DNA from: Fimenecus sp045655645
Lineage (GTDB): Bacteria > Bacillota > Clostridia > Oscillospirales > Acutalibacteraceae
NCBI GenBank assembly: GCA_045655645.1
Contig: JAZOPS010000001.1
Location: 1 to 19,853, forward strand
DNA: 19,853 nucleotides
Reading direction: 5' to 3'
Position numbers and translations under genes: made by a program. Under the pieces are notes generated by a model. The model ran no database searches. It saw only the letters and a program-made list of their open reading frames with translations, and was not told where the DNA came from. Position 1 is the stretch's first letter; the number at the start of each line of letters is the position of its first letter. This document shows, piece by piece, positions 6,555 through 13,734 of this stretch.

Positions 6555-7280
6555 ATGGAAGGATTAGTAATAGGCACAATTGCATTAGGCGTTATAGTTA
6601 CTATTATTTTCTTGATTATGCGTGTCAAAAAAGGCGGCTTGGGTGCGATGTTTGTTAAAGCAGGTGCATCTGCTTGCTTTATCGGCACAGCTTTTATGGC
6701 TTTTGCTTATAATATCGAAAAAAACGGCTTTGACAAACAGAATTTTGAATATGGCATTTTAATGTTGTTAGGTTTCATTTTCAGTTTGTTGGGCGACATT
6801 TGGCTTGACCTTAAATATGTACATAAAGAATGCTCAAGACCTTATACTTATGCTGGCTTTGCTTGCTTTATGATTGGCCACACATTCTTTATACCTGCAA
6901 TACTTTTGAATTTTGCAGAATATGAATTGTGGATGGTTCCACATCTCATCGGTTCTTGTGTGCTTTTTGCAACTGTAGCCGGTCTTATGGAAAAAATCAA
7001 CAAGAATCTCGATTATGGTGAATTTAGAGTAATCTCACTTATTTACGCGCTCTTTGTTGCAGCAACAATGTTCTGCTCAATGAATGGATTCTTCCTTTTT
7101 GGCTATTCAAAGAAATTCTTGGTTTTGATGATTGGTTCAATTGCATTTGTGCTTTCAGACCTTGTTCTTTCATCAATCTATTTTGAAAAGGGCAAAAATA
7201 CAAAGACAAATGTTATTATAAATCATACATTATATTATTTAGCACAGTTCTTGTTCGCAAGTACACTTTTATTTAATTAA
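6555..7280 (+). CDS. YhhN/TMEM86-type lysoplasmalogenase family membrane protein
   Basis: A 241-residue membrane protein with about seven to eight hydrophobic segments. Conserved positions of the YhhN family are present: LLGDIWLDL with Asp81, MIGHTFFIP with His109, and FVLSDLVLSS with Asp202; these polar residues inside membrane helices are thought to form the active site. Characterised members hydrolyse the vinyl-ether bond of lysoplasmalogens, giving an aldehyde and a glycerophospho head group, which fits anaerobes that make plasmalogens. I chose the ATG at 6555 because AGGGGG (6542-6546) sits 8 nt before it; a longer in-frame reading from 6495 would start inside the promoter. The symporter gene follows after 11 nt. 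Confidence 0.82.
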   Translation: MEGLVIGTIALGVIVTIIFLIMRVKKGGLGAMFVKAGASACFIGTAFMAFAYNIEKNGFDKQNFEYGILMLLGFIFSLLGDIWLDLKYVHKECSRPYTYAGFACFMIGHTFFIPAILLNFAEYELWMVPHLIGSCVLFATVAGLMEKINKNLDYGEFRVISLIYALFVAATMFCSMNGFFLFGYSKKFLVLMIGSIAFVLSDLVLSSIYFEKGKNTKTNVIINHTLYYLAQFLFASTLLFN

Positions 7281-7291
7281 GGAGAACTAAA

Positions 7292-8797
7292 ATGGAACAG
7301 AAAAAATATGTACCTAAAAAAGAATTAACTGCCTTTTGTGTTGCAGGTTTAGGTCAAGGTATGATATATGCTTTAATGTCAAGCTATATCAGTGACTATT
7401 ACCTCAACGTTTTGCAGTTAACACCAATGTTCGTATTGTTGCTTATGCTTTTGGCACGAGTTTGGGACGCTATCAATGACCCGCTTATGGGTATGATTGT
7501 TGACAGAAGCAAACTTAAAAGTGGCAAAATGATTCCATTTATCAGATTTGCACTTGTTCCAATTGCTGCCGTAACATTGCTTATGTATTTAAGCCCCAAC
7601 CTTCCCAAAACAGAATTGATGATTTATTCAGCAATAGTTTATGTTGCTTGGGGTATGATTTATACAGTCGGTGACGTTTCATTCTGGGGACTTCCAAATG
7701 TTATTACACCTGATTCAGAAGAGCGTAGTTCAGTAATTTCTGTAAGCAAGATTTATAACTCAATAGGTTCCGCAGTTCCTGAAGTTCTTTTCCTTGTTGT
7801 TGGTCTTGTAATTGCTGCTTGGGTTAAAGGTCAAGAGGTTGCACCAGACCCACTTATGGTTCAAAAGAGAAAATATCTCATTATGGCAATTGTAACTGTG
7901 GGACTTGGCACAATTATGTATTCTCGTGTTTGCACAGGTGTTAAAGAAAGAGTTAAAATGCCTGTTCGCAAGCGTCAACCAGGCGAACCATCACAACTTG
8001 CTCGTGTATTCAAATGCAAACCACTTGTTCTTGTTCTCTTGATGGGCGTTCTTTCAAGTGGTCGCTATATGGTTTCTGCAGCTGCTATCCATGTTGCTCG
8101 TTACTCATTCTACATAGGTCCAGAACTCGCAACACTTGCAACAGAAGCTGAGAGAATTGCTGCTATTGAATCAAGTATCTCAACAGTTAAAACTGTTTTC
8201 CAGATTAGCTCAATCGTTGGACTTTTCGGTGCACCACTCTTTATGCCAAAACTTATGAAAAAGTTCGACTATAAGAAACTTGTTATCACAACTTGCCTTG
8301 CAGGTTTTGTAGCAAGTATCGTTACAACAATTGTTGGTTGGTTTACAATGAATCTTTATGCTTGTATTCCATTTATCATTATTTCTTGTATTCCACTTGG
8401 CGTTATCAACACAGTCAGCCTTGCAATGATTGGTGACTGTCTTGACTTTATGGAACTTAAAACAGGCTTCCGTGACAATGCTCTCGGTGCTGCTTGCCAA
8501 GGTTTCATCAACAAAATCGGTAATGCCTTTGCAACATCAGGTATCGTTATTATGTATATGGTAATCGGTCTTGACCCTGCGCAGATGCTTTCTTCAACAT
8601 CAGTTGTGTCAGCTCTTGATATGCCACCTGAAATGAGATTTGCAATGTTCTCTCTCGTTTCAATTGTACCTGGTATCAGTATGCTTCTCTGCTCAATTCC
8701 AATGTTCTTCTATAAGATTGCTGGTAAAGAGAAGAAAGATATGATTGCACAGCTTCAAGCAAAGCGCGAAGCAGAAGGTTTCGTGGTTACAGAATAA
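7292..8797 (+). CDS. GPH-family (MelB-like) MFS cation symporter
   Basis: A 501-residue, probably 12-helix transporter of the glycoside-pentoside-hexuronide:cation symporter group. The diagnostic stretch WDAINDPLMG with Asp59 and Asp63 matches the cation-binding Asp pair of MelB helix II, followed by the loop DRSKLKSGKMIPFI. The second half has the GDCLDFMELKTGFRDNALGAACQGFINKIG segment typical of the family around helices X-XI. GPH proteins usually import sugars with Na+ or H+, but relatives in the same superfamily carry lysolipids, so substrate is open; an Asp/Glu/Lys-rich tail ends the protein. AAGGAG (7279-7284) overlaps the stop of the lysoplasmalogenase gene, indicating one operon. Confidence 0.88.
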   Translation: MEQKKYVPKKELTAFCVAGLGQGMIYALMSSYISDYYLNVLQLTPMFVLLLMLLARVWDAINDPLMGMIVDRSKLKSGKMIPFIRFALVPIAAVTLLMYLSPNLPKTELMIYSAIVYVAWGMIYTVGDVSFWGLPNVITPDSEERSSVISVSKIYNSIGSAVPEVLFLVVGLVIAAWVKGQEVAPDPLMVQKRKYLIMAIVTVGLGTIMYSRVCTGVKERVKMPVRKRQPGEPSQLARVFKCKPLVLVLLMGVLSSGRYMVSAAAIHVARYSFYIGPELATLATEAERIAAIESSISTVKTVFQISSIVGLFGAPLFMPKLMKKFDYKKLVITTCLAGFVASIVTTIVGWFTMNLYACIPFIIISCIPLGVINTVSLAMIGDCLDFMELKTGFRDNALGAACQGFINKIGNAFATSGIVIMYMVIGLDPAQMLSSTSVVSALDMPPEMRFAMFSLVSIVPGISMLLCSIPMFFYKIAGKEKKDMIAQLQAKREAEGFVVTE

Positions 8798-8804
8798 ACA
8801 AGCA

Positions 8805-8831
8805 AAGACCTACATTTTATATGTAGGTCTT
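8805..8831 (+). repeat. Stem-loop between symporter and phosphoesterase genes
   Basis: AAGACCTACAT (8805-8815) pairs perfectly with ATGTAGGTCTT (8821-8831) around a TTTAT loop. It is not followed by a T-run but by AATTATAGG and then the next ribosome binding site (AGGTGA), so it is more likely an mRNA-stabilising or partially attenuating hairpin than a full terminator. Confidence 0.7.
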
Positions 8832-8847
8832 AATTATAGGTGATATT

Positions 8848-10194
8848 ATGAGTTTTAAGTTTTTAGTTTTAACAGACCCACATTTTTTTGATACAGATTT
8901 AGGGTGCAGTGGTGAAGCCTATGAAGACTTTATGCACTATGAGCAGAAATGCTTTGCAGAAACAGAAAGCATAAATAATGCTGTTTTCAAATATTTGGGT
9001 GAAACAGATTTAGCCGATACAGTGTTAATCGTTGGTGACTTAACACAGAACGGTGAAAGAAAAAGCCACGAAAAGTTTATAAAACTTCTTTACGATATAA
9101 AAGCAAAAGGCAAAAAGGTTTATCTTATTACTGCCGACCATGACTGGAAAAATGACCCATTTGCATTTGGTGAGAATGGACGATATATGCCAGAGCCAAC
9201 ACCTAAAGAAGACCTTATCAAACTCTATAACGACTTTGGCTTTGTCGATGCAATCGCAGTGGACGAAGAACATCTCTCTTATGTGTCACAGTTAAGTGAA
9301 AATGTGAGACTTCTCGCAATCAATGCAGACATCAAAACAAAAGGTCAATTTAGCTTGACCGAAAAACAAGTTGACTGGATTAAAGAACAAACTAAAAAGG
9401 CGAGAGAAGACAATCAAACTATGTTTGCAATCTGTCATTATCCCGTGCTTCCAATTCAACCACTTTTCTCAATAATCAAATCAGCACTTATGTATGATTA
9501 TAAGAGTGTAGCAACATTGCTTGCAGACGAAGGTGTGCATCTTGTGTTCACAGGCCATATGCACAATCAGAGCATAAATGAATTTGTAACAGAAAAAGGC
9601 AACAAATTCTTTGATGTTACAACGGGCTCAATTATTGCCGACCCATCATACATAAGACTTGTAACTCTCGACGAAAACAAAGCACAAATCAAGAGTATCG
9701 CAACACCTGATTTTGACTATGACACAAAGGGTATGACTTGCAAAGAATATCTCACAAGTGTATTTGATGCAATGATTAGAAATATTCTCCTTGACTTGCG
9801 TGACGACACAACAAGAGCAATGAGAAAATTCCATATCAAAGAGAGTAAAGGACTTGTTTTTGCACTTAGTATGGCAGGCAAACTTCTTTGTTCAGTAAAA
9901 CTTGGCACACTTGCAAAATTACTTTTTATTAAGTGTGATAAGAGCATAAGAAAAGTGAAACTTATAGATTTTGCTACTGTTCTTGTGCGAAATATCTTTC
10001 GTGGTAATCAGACCTATAATAAAGGCACACCAGAAGGGGATGTGTTCATCGCATTCGTAAACAGAATTAAACCAATTCTTAAAAAAATCAGCGTCAAAGA
10101 CCCTTATGGTGAAAAAGTTGACCTTGCCGACCTTCTCATAAACACAGCAGGTAACTACGGCTACGACGATTACAACGAAACAATAGAATGGTAA
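8848..10194 (+). CDS. Calcineurin-like metallophosphoesterase
   Basis: A 448-residue soluble protein. Metallophosphoesterase motifs appear in order: LTDPHF (Asp10, His12), VGDLTQNGE (Asp64), TADHDW (95-100), ICHYPVL (His197) and TGHMHN (His237, His239). The third motif is normally GNHD; here the metal-bridging Asn is replaced by Asp97. The catalytic domain covers about residues 1-270; the remaining 180 residues are a helical extension of unknown role. No signal peptide is evident, so it is probably cytoplasmic. The substrate (phosphomonoester or diester) cannot be predicted. A 50-nt gap with a stem-loop separates it from the symporter, and no promoter of its own is obvious, so co-transcription with the symporter is likely. 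It ends at a bidirectional terminator. Confidence 0.85.
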   Translation: MSFKFLVLTDPHFFDTDLGCSGEAYEDFMHYEQKCFAETESINNAVFKYLGETDLADTVLIVGDLTQNGERKSHEKFIKLLYDIKAKGKKVYLITADHDWKNDPFAFGENGRYMPEPTPKEDLIKLYNDFGFVDAIAVDEEHLSYVSQLSENVRLLAINADIKTKGQFSLTEKQVDWIKEQTKKAREDNQTMFAICHYPVLPIQPLFSIIKSALMYDYKSVATLLADEGVHLVFTGHMHNQSINEFVTEKGNKFFDVTTGSIIADPSYIRLVTLDENKAQIKSIATPDFDYDTKGMTCKEYLTSVFDAMIRNILLDLRDDTTRAMRKFHIKESKGLVFALSMAGKLLCSVKLGTLAKLLFIKCDKSIRKVKLIDFATVLVRNIFRGNQTYNKGTPEGDVFIAFVNRIKPILKKISVKDPYGEKVDLADLLINTAGNYGYDDYNETIEW

Positions 10195-10195
10195 A

Positions 10196-10233
10196 TAAAA
10201 ATCGGACAGATTTTAAATCTGTCCGGTTTTTTT
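10196..10233. terminator. Bidirectional terminator between convergent genes
   Basis: CGGACAGAT (10203-10211) pairs with ATCTGTCCG (10217-10225) around TTTAA. On the + strand it is followed by seven T (10227-10233), on the - strand by the complement of the A-rich 10196-10201. It serves both the phosphoesterase and lacZ. Confidence 0.93.
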
Positions 10234-10237
10234 ATGC

Positions 10238-13200
10238 TTATTTAATTGGCTTAATTCTAAATGTATAAGTATAAACCTTATTAGGTTTCATCTGATACTT
10301 TTCACGAACCTGTGCGTCACCTGGCATATCGCCACCAACACCGATTTGATTCAAGTCAACATTGAATGTTGTAATATCATAATGTGGTAATTCGTGGATA
10401 TGCTTAGCAAGGTGTAACTGGTCTTGTGTGTAGTGCCATGCGCTAAAGCAAATTGGAGTTTCGCCCATAGCCTCAAAACGAAGACCCTTACCATCTTTAT
10501 TTGTGATTTCAACCCATCTTACATCAGTTCTGTTACCATTTTCTTGTGGTCTCATATAGTGATGTTCAAGGTCTGCAACACTCTTTTCGTGGAGAGTAAT
10601 CTTACCACCGGTCTTACGGTCAAAATATGTTTCTTGTGGACCACGACCATACCATTTAACTTGGTCGAATTCACGAAGAAGTCCCATCATTGTACCGAAA
10701 CGAGTGAGATTAAGTCCCTTTGGTGTGCCTGTGTGAGTGATTTCAAGGCTACCATCAGGATTAATAACAAATACAGATGTAACACCTGAGAAGAATTGAA
10801 CGCTCCAATCAACATTAACAACAAGTTGACCTTTGTTATTCTTCTGCACATTTTTAACTGTACCCTTTGCATTCTTTGTTGCTCTTTGCCAGTTGAGATA
10901 TGGTGTGAATGGAAGCAAGAATGGAATAAAGTTAAGATTAGAGAAATCGTTATCTGTGAGTGCTCTAAAATAGTTAGGAGCAACTGCAGATTTGAGATAT
11001 TCTTTATCGTCAAATTTAAGTGATACAATCTTACCTGCATCAATTTTGATTGAGAAGCCTTCACCCTGAGCAGTAACAACCTGACCATCTTTAACATGAG
11101 TGAGTTGACCGCTATATGTCTTTTCTTCTTGCTTTGCTTCTTTAACAACAAACTGGTCAAAGCCTTGCTCATATCCTGCTTCACACCAAGGATGTGCAGT
11201 CTTATTAAGGAATGAAATGATAAGCACACATTCCTTTTCAGGAAGAGTTGTCAAATCATAAGGAATTGTGAAATCAATTTCTGAAAGGGGAGCACAGTTA
11301 ATGTCAACAACACCACTCTGTACTTCAACACCCTCTGCCTGTAAACTCCACTTGAATTCGAAATCAGCAAGGTCAGTAAAGAGTTTCTTGTTGATAAGAG
11401 TAAATTCACCCTTAGCCAAATCCTTTTCTTTAACCTTGATTTCGCAGTAAACTTTCTTAACCTCAAAATATGATGGGTGAGGCTTTCTGTCTGCTGTGAT
11501 AATACCATTAGCATTGAAATATGTGTTTGAGCCTGTCATTGCAGTTGTGTTTGGAAGATGTGTATATCTACCAGGTTCATAAGGCTCAAAGTCTGTACCA
11601 TAAAGCCATTGGTCGCCCTCTGGAGTCTTCTTGCGGATTGCTTGGTCAACAAAGTCCCAGATATAACCGCCACACATGTGGTCATGTGCTTCAAAGTCAT
11701 CCATATATTCTTGGAAGTTACCCAAGCTGTTTTCCATAGCGTGAGCATATTCGCAAAGAAGAATTGGTCTGCAATAATCTTCTTTCTTGATTGGCTTTGA
11801 GTCAGCAGCAAGTGCGTTTGCAATATTGTCATAAAGAGTGATTTCAATAGGCTCTTTGTTGCAAAGCTTCTTCATAACACTTTCAACAGGATACATTCTT
11901 GAAATAACATCACTCTTTGTGAAGTTGAAGTCACCTTCATAATGGAATTGACGAGTTTTATCAAGTTTGAGTGCAGCTTTCTTCATTTCCATGAAGTTGT
12001 TGCCGTCACCAGCCTCGTTACCAAGTGACCACATAAATACGCAAGCGTGGTTTCTGTCACGAAGTACCATTCTTTCCATTCTGTCAACAACTGCGTCGGT
12101 CCACATTGGGTTGTCACCTGGAACACCTTTGCGACGAACACCGTGAGTTTCAAGGTCACATTCATCCATAACATAGAAACCATATTCGTCACAGAGCTCA
12201 TAGAAATATGGGTCATCAGGATAGTGAGAAGTACGAATTGAGTTAATGTTCGCGTTCTTCATAAAGTTTAAGTCCTGATGGTATCTTTCAGTTGGCACAG
12301 CCCAACCATTGTCAGGGTCAAAGTCGTGACGGTTAACACCACGAAGCATAAGTGGTTTACCGTTGAAAAGGAATTTTTCACCGATGATTTCAACTTTCTT
12401 GAAACCGAAACGGATACATTTGTATGTTGTCTTGCCGTCAGTAGTGATACTGATAAGCAATTTGTAAAGATATGGACTTTCAGCGGACCATTTCTTTGGA
12501 TTTTCGATAAGTTTGTTAAATTTGAGAGTAGCAGAGCCGTCAAATTCTGCTTCGCCTAAAAGAATTCTCTCATCACCATCAATAATTTCTGCTTTAACTG
12601 TTGCAGAGCCGCTACCAGCATAGTCGTTGACTTTGATTTCAAGATTTGTGTCACTGTCTTTGTATTCTGCATCTAAATCTGTTGTGATAAAGAAATCACG
12701 AACACATTTTTTAGGTTCAGCGAATACATAAACCTCTCTGTAAAGACCACAAAGAAGCCACATATCCTGATTTTCAAGATAAGCACCGTCAGAGAAACGA
12801 TAAACTTTAACAGCAACTCTGTTTGAGCCCTTGCGAGCATATTTTGTAATGTCAAATTCATGTGGTGTCATTGAACCTTGTGAATAACCAACGAATTCAC
12901 CATTCAAATAAACTTCAATAGCAGATTTTGCTGCACCAAAGTGCAAGAAAATCTCCTGACCATCAAAATGCTCTGGCATATCGAAATCACGAACATAAAT
13001 ACCGATTTCTTGCATTGTGTGGTCGATTGATGGAATCTTACTCTTGCTACGGCTAATCGCGCGGCAATATGTAGATGCATAATAGTAAGGATAACTTTCA
13101 GTATCCTGACCAATCTGCCAAACTGATGGAACAGTAATATCACGCCAGAAAGACATGTCAAAACTATCTTTATAAAAATCAGTTGGACAGTCATTTAATC

Positions 13201-13369
13201 CTCTTTGCCAATGGAATTTCCAAGTGCCGTTGAGAGTCATCTTTGAACTTGGCTCGATACGGTTTAATGCGTCCTTTTCATTATCATAAGAAAAAGCAAT
13301 AACATGACCGTCTTCTTTGTTTCTTTTGATAATTGCAGGATTTTCCCAATCATATTTGTAATTTCTCAT
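10238..13369 (-). CDS. lacZ: Beta-galactosidase, glycoside hydrolase family 2
   Basis: A 1043-residue protein, the full length of five-domain LacZ enzymes that hydrolyse lactose and other beta-galactosides. Order: N-terminal sugar-binding jelly roll (about 40-215), two immunoglobulin-like domains, TIM barrel (about 330-620) and C-terminal beta-sandwich. Active-site residues are intact: His348 in RGVNRHD, His382 in RTSHYP, acid/base Glu452 in SLGNEAG and nucleophile Glu540 in LLCEYAHAMENS. The C-terminal domain keeps the WYGRGPQETYFDRK signature. There is no signal peptide, so it is cytoplasmic and needs a transporter; the GPH symporter across the convergent terminator is a possible but unproven partner. 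AAGGAG (13378-13383, - strand) precedes the start. No lac regulator gene is in the window. Confidence 0.96.
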   Translation of the reverse strand: MRNYKYDWENPAIIKRNKEDGHVIAFSYDNEKDALNRIEPSSKMTLNGTWKFHWQRGLNDCPTDFYKDSFDMSFWRDITVPSVWQIGQDTESYPYYYASTYCRAISRSKSKIPSIDHTMQEIGIYVRDFDMPEHFDGQEIFLHFGAAKSAIEVYLNGEFVGYSQGSMTPHEFDITKYARKGSNRVAVKVYRFSDGAYLENQDMWLLCGLYREVYVFAEPKKCVRDFFITTDLDAEYKDSDTNLEIKVNDYAGSGSATVKAEIIDGDERILLGEAEFDGSATLKFNKLIENPKKWSAESPYLYKLLISITTDGKTTYKCIRFGFKKVEIIGEKFLFNGKPLMLRGVNRHDFDPDNGWAVPTERYHQDLNFMKNANINSIRTSHYPDDPYFYELCDEYGFYVMDECDLETHGVRRKGVPGDNPMWTDAVVDRMERMVLRDRNHACVFMWSLGNEAGDGNNFMEMKKAALKLDKTRQFHYEGDFNFTKSDVISRMYPVESVMKKLCNKEPIEITLYDNIANALAADSKPIKKEDYCRPILLCEYAHAMENSLGNFQEYMDDFEAHDHMCGGYIWDFVDQAIRKKTPEGDQWLYGTDFEPYEPGRYTHLPNTTAMTGSNTYFNANGIITADRKPHPSYFEVKKVYCEIKVKEKDLAKGEFTLINKKLFTDLADFEFKWSLQAEGVEVQSGVVDINCAPLSEIDFTIPYDLTTLPEKECVLIISFLNKTAHPWCEAGYEQGFDQFVVKEAKQEEKTYSGQLTHVKDGQVVTAQGEGFSIKIDAGKIVSLKFDDKEYLKSAVAPNYFRALTDNDFSNLNFIPFLLPFTPYLNWQRATKNAKGTVKNVQKNNKGQLVVNVDWSVQFFSGVTSVFVINPDGSLEITHTGTPKGLNLTRFGTMMGLLREFDQVKWYGRGPQETYFDRKTGGKITLHEKSVADLEHHYMRPQENGNRTDVRWVEITNKDGKGLRFEAMGETPICFSAWHYTQDQLHLAKHIHELPHYDITTFNVDLNQIGVGGDMPGDAQVREKYQMKPNKVYTYTFRIKPIK

Positions 13370-13418
13370 AAGTTTAACTCCTTATCTGGAAATTTATGTT
13401 AACAAAAATATTATCTAT

Positions 13419-13453
13419 ATTATACATTATATAATAGCGTTCTACAATAGCAA
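13419..13453 (-). promoter_or_regulatory. lacZ promoter(s), two overlapping
   Basis: Read on the - strand: TTGTAG (13442-13447), 17-nt spacer, TATAAT (13419-13424). An overlapping alternative is TTGCTA (13448-13453), 16-nt spacer, TATAAT (13426-13431). Both have perfect -10 boxes. Start point near 13412 would leave a leader of about 40 nt. Confidence 0.65.
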
Positions 13454-13520
13454 AATAAAAAGTTTATAAAAGGGGAGAATAACCCATTGAAAAATTTTTC
13501 CAACTTTTTCAAATTCACTA

Positions 13521-13549
13521 TTGACATATTGACTTGACTAGTCTATAAT
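13521..13549 (+). promoter_or_regulatory. Full-consensus sigma-A promoter of rpoBC
   Basis: TTGACA (13521-13526), exactly 17 nt, TATAAT (13544-13549): a perfect consensus promoter, as expected for an abundant housekeeping transcript. TTGAC is repeated at 13529 and 13534. The start point is near 13556. Between the lacZ promoter and this one (13454-13520) I see only AT-rich DNA with a weak inverted repeat, TTGAAAAA (13487-13494) and TTTTTCAA (13505-13512). Confidence 0.88.
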
Positions 13550-13555
13550 AATAAA

Positions 13556-13734
13556 CTGCTATTAAAGTGGAATGATATACGCTGGCGCATTTTGCTTATC
13601 GAAAAGTGTACTACAAAATGCCTTGAAAATCAAGCGTTTTCACTTTAAAAATTTAGTAATCTCCACGCTTCTATATTATACTTAATAATATAGGGCTCAG
13701 GAATAAAAAAACGAACGGAGAGTGATTAAGCCCT
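13556..13734 (+). promoter_or_regulatory. Structured 5' leader of rpoB, candidate cis-regulatory RNA
   Basis: About 180 nt with no ORF and many complementary segments. Closing stem P1: 13562-13569 with 13641-13648, extendable to 13572/13638 with one G-U. P2: ACGCT (13579-13583) with AGCGT (13633-13637). P3: GCATTTTG (13587-13594) with CAAAATGC (13614-13621). P4: CTTGA (13622-13626) with TCAAG (13630-13634), which shares two bases with P2. Then a separate 9-bp hairpin 13671-13679/13685-13693, and a competing helix ATAGGGCT (13690-13697) with AGCCCTAT (13729-13736) that covers the AU of the start codon. I do not recognise a known leader family; rplJ-type L10 leaders sit upstream of rplJ, which is absent here. 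That it is regulatory is inference. Confidence 0.55.
13717..13720 (+). promoter_or_regulatory. rpoB ribosome binding site with long spacing
   Basis: GGAG ends 14 nt before the ATG at 13735, longer than the usual 5-9 nt, and no other Shine-Dalgarno-like stretch is nearer. The intervening AGCCCT can pair with AGGGCT at 13692-13697, placing GGAG in the loop. An in-frame TGA at 13723-13725 rules out an earlier start. Confidence 0.6.

Noticed and set aside
10687..11229. 180-residue open frame on the - strand inside lacZ
   Set aside because: It is a shifted reading of the intact beta-galactosidase gene, without domain features or a credible start.
13434..13448. Possible catabolite-response (cre) site near the lacZ promoter
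   Set aside because: The central CG and a few positions fit, but about four core positions mismatch and the site lacks the dyad symmetry expected of cre.
13487..13512. Inverted repeat between lacZ and rpoB as a terminator
   Set aside because: It is purely A/T with two G-C pairs at most, and no transcript is expected to end there since both neighbouring genes point away.
13672..13690. Second rpoB promoter based on the TATATTATAC stretch
   Set aside because: No acceptable -35 box lies 16-18 nt upstream; the stretch is better explained as one arm of a hairpin.
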